NCBI RefSeq assembly: GCF_003641205.1
Contig: NZ_CP032762.1
Location: 186,001 to 250,000 of the forward strand
Direction: 5' to 3'
DNA from: Rhodococcus sp. P1Y
Lineage (GTDB): Bacteria > Actinomycetota > Actinomycetes > Mycobacteriales > Mycobacteriaceae
Length of the DNA: 64,000 nucleotides
A program made the translations under genes and the position numbers. A model generated the notes under the pieces. The model saw only the letters and a list, made by a program, of their open reading frames with translations, did no database searches and had not been told where the DNA came from. This document shows, in pieces, positions 7,808 through 16,348 of the stretch; positions within the stretch are counted from its first letter, which is position 1, and every line of letters begins with the position of its first letter.

Positions 7808-9244
7808 GTGGCATCAGCGATAGCGCTTCCGAGACGACGGCCCGCACCTCGAGAGAGCGGATTCGCCGCTCATCGTGTCGGCGTGGACCTGCTGCTCGCG
7901 AGCTATCGCGCCATCCCGGATTCTGCGACTGTTCGCCTGGCGAAGAAGACCTCGAACTTGTTTCGCGCCCGCGCCGCGCGCACCGCTCCCGGACTGGACG
8001 TGTCGGGCCTCACGGGCGTCATCTCGGTCAACCCGCTGGACAAAACCGCCGATGTCGCCGGTATGTGCACGTACGAAGACCTGGTCGACGCGACCCTCCC
8101 GTACGGGCTCGCTCCCCTCGTCGTCCCCCAACTCAAGACGATCACCCTCGGCGGCGCCGTCACCGGTCTCGGAATCGAAAGCACGTCGTTCCGCAGCGGC
8201 CTCCCCCACGAATCCGTTCTCGAGATCGACGTACTCACCGGCAGCGGTGACATAGTCACGGCAACCCCCGACGGTCCGGACGCCGACCTCTATTGGGGGT
8301 TCCCCAACTCGTACGGAACACTCGGATACGCGACACGCCTGAAGATTCAGCTCGAACCCGTTCTGCCGTACGTCGCTCTGCGCCACATCAGGTTCCACGA
8401 CCTGGATTCGATGCAGCACAGCATGGACGAGATCGTCCGCGACCGTTCGTACGACGGAATCGAAGTCCAGTACCTCGACGGGGTCGTCTTCTCCGACGAC
8501 GAGAGTTACCTGACGCTCGGGGTTCAGACGGCGGAGCCCGGACCGGTCAGCGACTACCACAGCGGATCGGACATCTTCTATCGCTCGATTCAACAGAAGA
8601 GCACCGACCGTCTGTCCATCCACGATTACCTCTGGCGCTGGGACACCGACTGGTTCTGGTGCTCACGTGCGTTCGGGACACAGAACCCGAAGATTCGTCG
8701 CTTCTGGCCGAAGAAGTACCGACGGTCCAGCTTCTACTGGAAGCTCATCGCGCTCGACCGCAAGTACGACATCGCCGACCGGCTTGAAGCTCGTAAGGGA
8801 AACCCGCCGCGCGAACGCGTCGTGCAGGATGTCGAAGTACCCATCGAGAACACCGCGTCGTTCCTGCGATGGTTCCTGAGCGAGGTACCTATCGAGCCAT
8901 TGTGGTTGTGTCCGTTGCGTCTTCGCGAACCCGCACCTGCCGGAGCCGACGCTGCACGACCATGGCCGCTGTACCCGCTCGAACCGAAGAAGACCTACGT
9001 CAACATCGGTTTCTGGTCCTCCGTTCCCATCGTCGCCGGTGAACCCGAAGGTGCGACCAACCGCGCCATCGAGCACAAGGTCACCGAATTCGACGGCCAC
9101 AAGTCGCTCTACTCGGACGCCTACTACACCGAGTCGGAGTTTGCTGCGCTCTACGGCGGCGAAAAGTTCCACGAATTGAAGAAGCGTTACGACCCTCAAT
9201 CACGGTTGTTGGACATGTATTCGAAGGCGGTGCAAGGAAAATGA
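7808..9244 (+). CDS. FAD-binding oxidoreductase (DHCR24/TmsA-BfaA-like)
   Basis: FAD_binding_4-type oxidoreductase of 478 residues. The flavin-binding core includes PLDKTADVAGMCTYEDLV and VPQLKTITLGGAVTGLGIES around residues 80-130, and the rest resembles the DHCR24/DWARF1 group. It overlaps the downstream methyltransferase by four bases (ATGA), so the two act together. Pairs of this kind either reduce the methylene intermediate in 10-methylstearate (tuberculostearate) synthesis, as TmsA/BfaA with TmsB/BfaB, or correspond to the Rv3719-Rv3720 pair of unknown product. Position beside recR and the SRPBCC gene favours the Rv3719 group. GTG start. Confidence 0.85.
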   Translation: MASAIALPRRRPAPRESGFAAHRVGVDLLLASYRAIPDSATVRLAKKTSNLFRARAARTAPGLDVSGLTGVISVNPLDKTADVAGMCTYEDLVDATLPYGLAPLVVPQLKTITLGGAVTGLGIESTSFRSGLPHESVLEIDVLTGSGDIVTATPDGPDADLYWGFPNSYGTLGYATRLKIQLEPVLPYVALRHIRFHDLDSMQHSMDEIVRDRSYDGIEVQYLDGVVFSDDESYLTLGVQTAEPGPVSDYHSGSDIFYRSIQQKSTDRLSIHDYLWRWDTDWFWCSRAFGTQNPKIRRFWPKKYRRSSFYWKLIALDRKYDIADRLEARKGNPPRERVVQDVEVPIENTASFLRWFLSEVPIEPLWLCPLRLREPAPAGADAARPWPLYPLEPKKTYVNIGFWSSVPIVAGEPEGATNRAIEHKVTEFDGHKSLYSDAYYTESEFAALYGGEKFHELKKRYDPQSRLLDMYSKAVQGK

Positions 9245-10557
9245 CGACGTTCAAGGATCCCGGATCGCGGGAGCTGAACCGCACTCACAAGCTGACCATC
9301 TCGGAGATCCTCGAGATCCTCTCCGACGGCAACATCCCGCTTCGCTTCACCGCGTACGACGGGAGCGCCGCAGGTCCGGAAGATGCCAAGATCGGGCTCG
9401 ATCTCAAGAGCCCGCGCGGAGCCACCTACCTCGCCACTGCTCCAGGCGATCTCGGCATGGCGCGTGCGTACGTATCGGGCGATCTCGAAGCCGTCGGCGT
9501 CCATCCGGGCGACCCGTACGATCTGCTTCGAATCATGGGCGACGAACTGCACTTTCGACGCCCCAGCGCGCTGACACTCGCCACCATCACCAGATCTCTC
9601 GGATGGGACCTGCTGCGTCCCATCGCACCTCCGCCGCAGGAAGTGGTTCCGCGGTGGCGTCGGGTCGCCGAGGGCTTTCGCCATTCGAAGACACGCGACG
9701 CCGACTCCATCTCGCACCACTACGACGTCTCGAATACGTTCTACGAACACGTACTCGGCTCGTCGATGACATACACCTGCGCGGCGTACACCTCCGAGGA
9801 CGACACGCTGGAGGCAGCGCAGGACAACAAGTACCGCCTCGTGTTCGACAAACTCGGCCTGAAGGAAGGCGACCGCCTTCTCGACATCGGCTGTGGCTGG
9901 GGCGGAATGGTGCGTTATGCCGCTCGGCGCGGCGTCAGGACAATCGGTGCGACGCTGTCGCGAGAGCAGGCTGCGTGGGCGCAGAAGGCAATCGCCGACG
10001 AGGGTTTGTCGGATCTTGCCGAGGTTCGTTTCTCCGACTATCGCGACATAGCCGAGTCCGAGTTCGATGCGGTGTCCTCGATCGGACTGACCGAACATAT
10101 CGGTGTTCACAACTACCCGTCCTACTTCGACGCGATCAAGTCGAAACTCCGCGTAGGTGGGCGCGTACTGAACCACTCGATCACCCGTCCGGACAACAGA
10201 TCTCATGCGAAGGCGGGGTCGTTCATCGACCGTTACGTCTTCCCGGACGGCGAGCTGACAGGATCCGGACGCATCATCACCGAGATGCAGGACGTCGGCC
10301 TCGAAGTTCGCCACGAGGAGAACCTGCGTGAGCACTATGCACTGACTCTCAAGGCCTGGTGCAAGAATCTGGTCGACAATTGGGATGCTTGCGTCGCCGA
10401 GGCCGGTGAAGGTACCGCACGAGTGTGGGGCCTGTACATGGCCGGGTCGCGACTGGGTTTCGAGCGCAACGTGGTTCAGCTGCATCAGGTTCTAGGCGTC
10501 AAGCTCGGCCCCAAAGGCGAGGCCCATGTCCCACTCCGCCCCTGGTGGGAGGGCTGA
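9241..10557 (+). CDS. Cyclopropane-fatty-acid-synthase-like methyltransferase
   Basis: SAM-dependent fatty acyl methyltransferase of the CFAS family, 438 residues. An N-terminal CFAS accessory domain (residues 1-140) precedes the catalytic domain with HHYDVSNTFYEHVLG, the SAM motif LLDIGCGWGGM near residue 218, and SIGLTEHIGVHNYPSYF with the conserved Glu. The family adds a methyl group from SAM to a cis double bond of membrane lipid acyl chains. Coupled by ATGA to the preceding FAD oxidoreductase, it probably makes a methylated intermediate that the flavoprotein reduces. The product could be a 10-methyl branched or a cyclopropane acid; sequence alone does not decide. Confidence 0.88.
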   Translation: MTTFKDPGSRELNRTHKLTISEILEILSDGNIPLRFTAYDGSAAGPEDAKIGLDLKSPRGATYLATAPGDLGMARAYVSGDLEAVGVHPGDPYDLLRIMGDELHFRRPSALTLATITRSLGWDLLRPIAPPPQEVVPRWRRVAEGFRHSKTRDADSISHHYDVSNTFYEHVLGSSMTYTCAAYTSEDDTLEAAQDNKYRLVFDKLGLKEGDRLLDIGCGWGGMVRYAARRGVRTIGATLSREQAAWAQKAIADEGLSDLAEVRFSDYRDIAESEFDAVSSIGLTEHIGVHNYPSYFDAIKSKLRVGGRVLNHSITRPDNRSHAKAGSFIDRYVFPDGELTGSGRIITEMQDVGLEVRHEENLREHYALTLKAWCKNLVDNWDACVAEAGEGTARVWGLYMAGSRLGFERNVVQLHQVLGVKLGPKGEAHVPLRPWWEG

Positions 10558-10563
10558 TCTCCT

Positions 10564-10607
10564 AGTGGCGTGATTAAGTGCCCTCCGGGGCACTCAATCG
10601 CGCCGCT
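10564..10607. repeat. 44-bp dispersed palindrome, copy 4
   Basis: AGTGGCGTGATTAAGTGCCC on the left and GGGGCACTCAATCGCGCC on the right. It lies between the convergent methyltransferase and hydrolase genes and overlaps the stop codon of the latter. Confidence 0.87.
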
Positions 10608-11385
10608 AGCGCGTAGCGCTCAGAATCAGATCCACCGTCTTCTCGGGCTGATCCCAGTGCGGGAAGTGGCCGCACTTGTCGAACCAGTGCAGTTCGGCAT
10701 CAGGAAAGCGCTCCACTGCGACTTTCGCCTCGCTTGCAGGCGTGACCAGGTCCTGACGACCCCATCCGATGACCACCTTGCACAGCAGACTCCCCGGCGC
10801 CGCACCTTCTTGGCGCGGCCCGTGGATCAGCGCTTTACGCGCATCCGACAGCGACGGGGACGTTTCATCGGAGAAACCTCTGAGCTCACGCAAAACGAGA
10901 TCCTGCGGCAGCTTCCACGGTGCGGCCGAGAACTGAGCGAGCGCAAGGGTTCTCGTCACGGGATTGCCCGTCACGAACGGAAGCAACCCCTGAATGCGGC
11001 TGACAAGGGCCACCGACGCCGTGATCGTCGTACCGAAGACCTTGACCTGGCGGTCGTTCCAGAAGCCACCCGGATCCAACGCGACGACTGTTCCTTTGTG
11101 ACCCCGACGCGCAAGTTCGAGGACCATGCGCGCGCCCATGGAACTTCCGACGATGTCTGCGTCGGAAAGCCCTTCGGCGTCGAGAAACTCACGCAGCGCG
11201 TCGGTGAGCGAGGCTATAGTCACGGTCTTCAGCGGCGGTGTCTGCCCGAAGCCCGGCAAGTCGACGGCCACGACCTCCCGTTCAGCGCTCAGCGCGCCCA
11301 CGATGGGGTCCCAGTTTCGGTAGCTCGAACCGAGGCCGTGAACCAACACGACGGGTCTTCCGGAGCCTGATCTCACGTGATGCAT
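10606..11385 (-). CDS. Alpha/beta hydrolase
   Basis: Cytoplasmic alpha/beta-fold hydrolase of 259 residues. Oxyanion motif LVHGLGSSYRNWD is at residues 14-26, nucleophile elbow GSSMGAR near residue 82, acid Asp in GWGRQDLVTP and catalytic His in CGHFPHWDQP near the C terminus, so the triad is complete. It has no signal peptide. It is convergent with the methyltransferase gene and followed on the same strand by nothing; upstream lies a DUF2236 oxygenase gene 30 bases away on the same strand, so the two are probably cotranscribed. Substrate unknown. Confidence 0.88.
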   Translation of the reverse strand: MHHVRSGSGRPVVLVHGLGSSYRNWDPIVGALSAEREVVAVDLPGFGQTPPLKTVTIASLTDALREFLDAEGLSDADIVGSSMGARMVLELARRGHKGTVVALDPGGFWNDRQVKVFGTTITASVALVSRIQGLLPFVTGNPVTRTLALAQFSAAPWKLPQDLVLRELRGFSDETSPSLSDARKALIHGPRQEGAAPGSLLCKVVIGWGRQDLVTPASEAKVAVERFPDAELHWFDKCGHFPHWDQPEKTVDLILSATR

Positions 11386-11415
11386 GCACGCAGCAGTACC
11401 CGTGAGCCTGCCGAG

Positions 11416-12354
11416 CTACACCTTGGGGCTGTAGTGCCCCGGATCCTCGCGAGATTCCACCGGCGGAAGATTGCGCGCCGGGGTCTGCGGCAACGCCGAG
11501 TCCGAAGGTAGACGCCCTAGAGCCCTGTCCCATCCCGCCCGGCCCCTGGGGTGCATGCGATACCGACGCGGGACGAGCCTGAAAGCGACATTGACCCCTG
11601 CGCCGACCACCTCGAACAGCCTTCGATCGCGCGGAGACCATTTGTATCCCAAAAGCTCTCGAACCGGCTCGTCGTACATACCGACCGTCAGCCAGACGAA
11701 GCCACGCGCGATCGGCACCCGCAGAATCGCCCACAGGGCGTCGGGAATCCAGGTTGCGTAGGGCGGCGGGCCGAGGCCCGACAGATCCAACACGTCCCGC
11801 GTTGCCTTGTTGTCCTCCAACACTTCACAGCACATGCGCTTCCAGTACAGCTGAAAGTCTTCCCAAGTCTCCGGTACCGGTTTCATACTCATGCCGTACA
11901 ACCGATACCACTGAATGTGCTCGGTGAACAGTTGACGCTTCTGCGCCTCGGTGACGCCGCCCATGAAGTGATCCGCGGTGAGGATCGTGCCCATGAAGAA
12001 CGTCGCGTGGGCCCAGTAGAACGTCTCGGGATCCAGCGCGTGATAGCGGCGGCCCCGAGAGTCGACACCCTTGATGTTCTGGTGATACCCCCGCACCTGC
12101 AGCGCCGTCTGTTCCGCGCGGTCACCGTCGAAGACCACCCCGCCGATGGGATAGAGGGATCGATAGAGACGCTGCCAACGCTCGTCGAAGAAGATCGAGT
12201 GCTCTTCGACGCCTGCGCCGAGCCCGGGGTGCATGTTCTGCATCGAACCGGCCCAGACGCCTTGCAGCATCCCCCGCCAGTCGCCGAAGTACCTCCACGT
12301 CAGCGAATCCGGCCCCAATGGGACAGGCCGCTCGTCGCCCGACTGACTACGCAT
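11416..12354 (-). CDS. DUF2236 / MpaB-like oxygenase (1)
   Basis: Protein of 312 residues of the oxygenase MpaB/latex-clearing-protein superfamily (DUF2236). Diagnostic stretches are GGVVFDGDRAEQTALQVRGYHQNIKG, WAHATFFMGTILTADHFMG and WYRLYGMSMKPVPETWEDF, which hold the conserved Arg/His residues that bind heme b in characterised members. No signal peptide. The ATG abuts a perfect inverted repeat and the spacing of candidate -35 (TTGACT) and -10 (TCTAGT) boxes puts the transcript start at the ATG, so the mRNA may be leaderless. It is divergent from a TetR gene that is the likely repressor. A second, distant homologue lies about 7 kb away. Confidence 0.82.
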   Translation of the reverse strand: MRSQSGDERPVPLGPDSLTWRYFGDWRGMLQGVWAGSMQNMHPGLGAGVEEHSIFFDERWQRLYRSLYPIGGVVFDGDRAEQTALQVRGYHQNIKGVDSRGRRYHALDPETFYWAHATFFMGTILTADHFMGGVTEAQKRQLFTEHIQWYRLYGMSMKPVPETWEDFQLYWKRMCCEVLEDNKATRDVLDLSGLGPPPYATWIPDALWAILRVPIARGFVWLTVGMYDEPVRELLGYKWSPRDRRLFEVVGAGVNVAFRLVPRRYRMHPRGRAGWDRALGRLPSDSALPQTPARNLPPVESREDPGHYSPKV

Positions 12355-12378
12355 GTTGTCAGACTAGAATCTGACAAC
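12355..12378. promoter_or_regulatory. TetR operator in divergent promoter
   Basis: GTTGTCAGA, six bases, TCTGACAAC: a nine-base perfect inverted repeat lying directly before the ATG of the DUF2236 gene and 30 bases before the TetR gene. It covers the presumed -10 of the leftward promoter, so binding would block both directions. Confidence 0.65.
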
Positions 12379-12407
12379 GCATGTAGTCAATGGGCGGGAG
12401 AACTTGT

Positions 12408-12995
12408 GTGACCATCGAGGAACGACGCACAAGCAGGTACGACGCTTTACTCGCCGCAGGCATCGGTTTGCTCGGCGCGGCCGAAGGGCCTGCGGTGAGC
12501 GTGCGAGCTGCATGCCGGGCAGCCGGACTGACCGAGCGCTACTTCTACGAAAGCTTCACCGACCGCGACAGCTACGTGCGAGCTGTGTACGCACACGTCG
12601 GCGAGCAGGCACGAACAGCGATTGCAGGGGCAGCCCATGCACCCGACCGGGTGGAGGCTCCCGTCCGCGCATTCGTCGAACTGGTCTTGGACAACCCGTG
12701 CGTCGGGCGAGTCCTTCTGCTGGCACCGCTGACCGAACCGGCCATCGGCGGCAGCGGCGTCGCCCTCGTTCCCAGCTTCGTCGAGCTGGTCCGCGCGCAA
12801 CTGTCGGCCCTCGAACCCGAGGACCAACAGCTCGTCGCAGTCGGAGTCGTCGGAGCTCTCACCGCGCTGTTCATGGCTTACCTGGACGGAACCGTAGCGG
12901 TGACCCGCACCAAGTTCCTGGCTCACTGTGTTCGAGTCGTCTCCAGCGCAGCCGAACGTGCCATGATCGAGAGGACCGACCACCACACAGCCTGA
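12408..12995 (+). CDS. TetR-family transcriptional regulator
   Basis: TetR-type regulator of about 195 residues. The helix-turn-helix is near residues 28-55 (VRAACRAAGLTERYFYESFTDRDSYV). The GTG start is chosen because GGGAG lies eight bases upstream; an in-frame ATG 18 bases earlier would run into the operator region. It is divergent from the DUF2236 oxygenase gene and directly upstream of the acyl-CoA-binding protein and molybdopterin oxidoreductase genes (12-base and 27-base gaps), so it probably represses itself, the oxygenase and this short operon through the palindrome. Ligand is likely a fatty acyl or related compound, by context only. Confidence 0.85.
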   Translation: MTIEERRTSRYDALLAAGIGLLGAAEGPAVSVRAACRAAGLTERYFYESFTDRDSYVRAVYAHVGEQARTAIAGAAHAPDRVEAPVRAFVELVLDNPCVGRVLLLAPLTEPAIGGSGVALVPSFVELVRAQLSALEPEDQQLVAVGVVGALTALFMAYLDGTVAVTRTKFLAHCVRVVSSAAERAMIERTDHHTA

Positions 12996-13007
12996 GGGGA
13001 ATCGCAC

Positions 13008-13265
13008 ATGTCCGATCTCGACCAGTCCTTCCAGCAAGCCCAGATCGACGTCAAGACGCTGACTTCGAAGCCGAGCAACGACGACCTGCTGAGCTTGTAC
13101 TCGCTTTTCAAGCAGGGTTCGAAGGGCGACGCCGAGGGTAAGCGTCCGGGAAGGCTGGATATGGTGAACCGCGCCAAGTACGACGCCTGGGCAAAACTCG
13201 AAGGCACCAGCCAGGATTCGGCGAAGCAGTCCTACGTCGACCTGGTCGCAAAACTGCTCGGGTAG
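13008..13265 (+). CDS. Acyl-CoA-binding protein
   Basis: ACBP-family protein of 85 residues, the usual length for the four-helix domain. Conserved features include LLSLYSLFKQGSKGDAEGKRPG, corresponding to the family motif around YGLYKQAtvGD, and KYDAWAKLEGTSQDSAKQSYV with the conserved Lys and Trp. It binds long-chain acyl-CoA esters in the cytoplasm and buffers or delivers them to enzymes. It lies between a TetR gene and a molybdopterin oxidoreductase gene in one operon. ACBPs are common in eukaryotes and scattered in Actinobacteria, where their role is little studied. Confidence 0.92.
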   Translation: MSDLDQSFQQAQIDVKTLTSKPSNDDLLSLYSLFKQGSKGDAEGKRPGRLDMVNRAKYDAWAKLEGTSQDSAKQSYVDLVAKLLG

Positions 13266-13292
13266 CGCTCACCGAGCTATGAAGGGGACCGC

Positions 13293-15647
13293 GTGAGCGA
13301 TTACGACGAAGCCGACCTGAAGATCGAAAAGCCCAAGACCCACGCGGCAGGACCGGTAGCCGTCGCGGTCTCGATGAAACGGGCACTCGGACACATGGGT
13401 CCGATTCGCACCGCCAAGACTCTCCTCGACCTCAACCAGGCCGAGGGCTTCGATTGCATGAGTTGCGCGTGGCCGGACCCCGATCCCGGCCACCGCCATG
13501 CGGCCGAGTTCTGTGAGAACGGCGCCAAGGCGGTCGCCGAAGAAGCGACGACGACCCGCGCCACACCCGAGTTCTTCGCCCAGCACAGCATCGCGGAACT
13601 GGATGCGCGCAGCGAACATTGGCTCGGACAACAGGGCCGCATCACGCACCCGATGGTCAAGCTTCCCGGAGGAAAGTACTACGAACCCATCGAATGGGAC
13701 GACGCTTTCCGTCTCATCGGCGACGAGTTGAAGTCCCTGGCCGATCCGAACGAGGCATTGTTCTATACCTCGGGCCGCGCGTCGAACGAGTCGGCGTTCA
13801 CCTACCAACTCTTCGCCCGCGCGTTCGGCACCAACAATTTGCCCGACTGCTCCAACATGTGTCACGAGTCGACGTCGATCGCGCTGCAGGAAACGATCGG
13901 CATCGGCAAGGCCAGTGTCACCCTCGACGATGTCTACAACGCCGAACTGATCATCCTGGCCGGACAGAATCCGGGCACCAATCATCCACGGATGCTCTCC
14001 GCGCTCGAGAAGGCCAAGCAGAACGGCGCGAAGATCCTCTCGATCAATCCGCTGCGTGAAGCCGGTCTGGTGAATTTCAAGAACCCCCAGACTCCGCGCG
14101 GGATGGTCGGTCCGGGAACCGATCTCTCCGACTGTCACCTTCCGATCCGGGTGAACGGCGATCTCGCGTTGTTCCAGGCCATCGGATCACTGTTGGTGGA
14201 GTGGGACGCCATCGATCACGAGTTCATCGACGAATACACGAAAGGTTTCGAGTCCTGGCGCGCGAATGTCGCTGCTGTGGATTGGGATGTCGTACTCGCC
14301 GCCACTGGCCTCACCCGCGATCAGATCACTGATGCGGCGAAGATGCTGCGCGACTCCAAAGCCACGGTGTTCTGCTGGGCGATGGGGCTGACGCAGCATC
14401 GCAATGCCGTCGCCACCATCAAAGAAGTCACCAATATTGCTTTCGTACAGGGCAATATCGGTAAGTCAGGTGCCGGGTTGCTTCCGGTTCGCGGTCATTC
14501 GAACGTCCAGGGCGACCGGACGATGGGCATCTGGGAGAGAGTGCCCGAGCACTTTCTCGATGCCATCGAAAAGGAGTTCGGCTTCGAACCACCACGCGAG
14601 CACGGGCTCGACACCGTCGATTCGATCCGAGCGATGCGCGACGGCAAGGCGAGCTTCTTCCTCGGACTCGGCGGCAACTTCGTGCAGGCGACGCCGGACT
14701 CGGACGTGACGTTCGCAGCGATGCGGAAACTGTCCATGACGGTGCACATCTCCACGAAGATCAACCGATCGCACCTGGTGACCGGAGACACCGCCCTGAT
14801 CCTGCCCACACTGGGTCGAACCGAGAAGGATGTTCAAGCGTCTGGGCCGCAATGGATTTCGGTCGAGGACTCCACATGCTCGGTTCATTCGTCCAAGGGA
14901 CCACTGAAGCCGGCGAGCGATCAGTTGCGATCCGAGGTCGCCATCCTGACGGGTATCGCCGAGGCGGCCATCGGAGATCGCTACGGGATCGACTGGAAAG
15001 GCATGCGCGAGGACTACCGCAACATCCGCACGCACATCTCTCGCGTCGTGCACGGGTGCGAGGGGTACGAGGTGAACGTGCGACGCCCGGGCGGTTTCGT
15101 ACTTCCGCATCCGCCGCGCGACTCACGAACCTTCGACACGAAGTCGGGCAAAGGTGAGTTCACGACGTCGCCCATCGACGTACTGCACGTTCCCGAGGGC
15201 CACCTGCTACTGCAGACGCTTCGAAGCCACGACCAGTTCAACACGACGATCTACGGGCTCAGCGACCGATACCGCGGCATCGAGGGCGGCCGGCGCGTCG
15301 TGTTCGTCCATCGAGAGGACATCGCTGCACTCGGGTTCGACGACGGTGACTTCGTCGACCTGGTCACCAGGTGGGACGACGACGACGTCGAGCGCGTCGC
15401 GTCGGACTTCCGCATCGTCGAGTACGACACCCCGCGTGGGTGTGCAGCTGCGTACTACCCGGAGACCAACCCTCTGGTTCCACTCGATTCGACGGCAACC
15501 GACAGCAACTGCCCGACATCGAAATCCGTTGTGATTCAGCTGGTTCGCGCCGGGTCGTCGACGTCGAACGTCGAATCCGGGCACCAGGACGAAGTCGGAT
15601 CCGACGAGGTTCACAAGGACCACCCGCAGCCGCATCATCTGAGTTAG
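13293..15647 (+). CDS. FdhF/YdeP-family molybdopterin oxidoreductase
   Basis: Molybdopterin bis-MGD oxidoreductase of 784 residues. N-terminal cysteines FDCMSCAWPDPDPGHR and FCENGAKA may hold an iron-sulfur cluster. The catalytic domain has SNMCHESTS, the likely molybdenum-coordinating Cys, and the cofactor segments LAGQNPGTNHPRM, ILSINPLREAG and GLGGNFVQATPD. The C-terminal MoCo-binding domain includes LRSHDQFNTTIYG. Related proteins (YdeP) are linked to acid resistance, and others to formate oxidation. No fdhD or electron-transfer subunit is adjacent. It starts with GTG behind GAAGGGGA and belongs with the ACBP gene. The substrate is unknown. Confidence 0.88.
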   Translation: MSDYDEADLKIEKPKTHAAGPVAVAVSMKRALGHMGPIRTAKTLLDLNQAEGFDCMSCAWPDPDPGHRHAAEFCENGAKAVAEEATTTRATPEFFAQHSIAELDARSEHWLGQQGRITHPMVKLPGGKYYEPIEWDDAFRLIGDELKSLADPNEALFYTSGRASNESAFTYQLFARAFGTNNLPDCSNMCHESTSIALQETIGIGKASVTLDDVYNAELIILAGQNPGTNHPRMLSALEKAKQNGAKILSINPLREAGLVNFKNPQTPRGMVGPGTDLSDCHLPIRVNGDLALFQAIGSLLVEWDAIDHEFIDEYTKGFESWRANVAAVDWDVVLAATGLTRDQITDAAKMLRDSKATVFCWAMGLTQHRNAVATIKEVTNIAFVQGNIGKSGAGLLPVRGHSNVQGDRTMGIWERVPEHFLDAIEKEFGFEPPREHGLDTVDSIRAMRDGKASFFLGLGGNFVQATPDSDVTFAAMRKLSMTVHISTKINRSHLVTGDTALILPTLGRTEKDVQASGPQWISVEDSTCSVHSSKGPLKPASDQLRSEVAILTGIAEAAIGDRYGIDWKGMREDYRNIRTHISRVVHGCEGYEVNVRRPGGFVLPHPPRDSRTFDTKSGKGEFTTSPIDVLHVPEGHLLLQTLRSHDQFNTTIYGLSDRYRGIEGGRRVVFVHREDIAALGFDDGDFVDLVTRWDDDDVERVASDFRIVEYDTPRGCAAAYYPETNPLVPLDSTATDSNCPTSKSVVIQLVRAGSSTSNVESGHQDEVGSDEVHKDHPQPHHLS

Positions 15648-15656
15648 GCGCTAACC

Positions 15657-15700
15657 ATGTGAACGGAAATACGTAGTCCCCTATGTATTTTCGTTCACAT
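15657..15700. repeat. AT-rich dispersed palindrome (second family), copy 1
   Basis: Arms ATGTGAACGGAAATACGTAG and CTATGTATTTTCGTTCACAT around TCCC, 18 of 20 positions complementary. It lies between the convergent oxidoreductase and GntR genes and encodes the last codon and stop of the GntR gene. A second copy lies at 47449-47490. Confidence 0.8.
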
Positions 15701-16348
15701 GGAGCGGAACGCGACCAAACGCTCGGCCCCGTCGACGAACTGTCGACGCATGAGCTCCCCGACCGACTCGATGTCACCCCACGTGAACGCCGCGATCAAC
15801 GCGTCGTGACTGCGTACGGATTCTTCTCCCCACGCCGGATCCGATGCGTAGAGCCTTGCGGGCGTGTAGCGGATTGCTCCGAACAGGAACCACGCCAGCT
15901 TCTTTCCGCCCGCAACCTTGTTGATGAACCGGTGGAATTCGAATTCGCAGGCCTCGACAGCCTCGACGTCGGCCCTCGACACAGAATCACGCAGTAACGC
16001 GTTGAGTGCGCTCAGCTGCTCGATCTGAGCGGGTGTGATGATCCGGGCTGCACGCCGAGCGAGTTTGCTGGCGATGGTGCCCTGCAACCAGAAGATGTCC
16101 TCGATGTCTTCGCGACAGAGCCCGCCTACGCGGTAGCCACGATTGGGCACCTGTTCGACGAGCCCTTCCCCGCGAAGGGTCACCAGCGCCTCACGCACTG
16201 GAGTGGCACTGACGCCCAGTTCGGCCGCTGTCTCTTCGAGGCGGACGAACGAGCCCGCGGCCAGCACCCCGGACATGATCTGACCGCGCAAGTGAGTCGC
16301 GACGTCCTCCGACAGCTGTGGTCGCCGTGTCAGCCCCGTCGCGGTCAC
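15695..16348 (-). CDS. GntR-family regulator, FCD/FadR type (1)
   Basis: GntR regulator of 217 residues with an N-terminal winged helix (LRGQIMSGVLAAGSFVRL, then ELGVSATPVREALVTLRGEGLV) and a C-terminal FCD ligand domain. The GTG start overlaps the stop of the acyl-CoA dehydrogenase gene as GTGA, so the two genes are cotranscribed and coupled. A 30-bp inverted repeat in the divergent promoter upstream of the operon is the likely binding site. It is a close paralogue of the regulator at 28181-28861: both share RRPQLSEDVA, the PVREAL helix, DIFWLQG and KLAWFL. It likely senses an acyl compound. Confidence 0.88.
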   Translation of the reverse strand: MTATGLTRRPQLSEDVATHLRGQIMSGVLAAGSFVRLEETAAELGVSATPVREALVTLRGEGLVEQVPNRGYRVGGLCREDIEDIFWLQGTIASKLARRAARIITPAQIEQLSALNALLRDSVSRADVEAVEACEFEFHRFINKVAGGKKLAWFLFGAIRYTPARLYASDPAWGEESVRSHDALIAAFTWGDIESVGELMRRQFVDGAERLVAFRSM

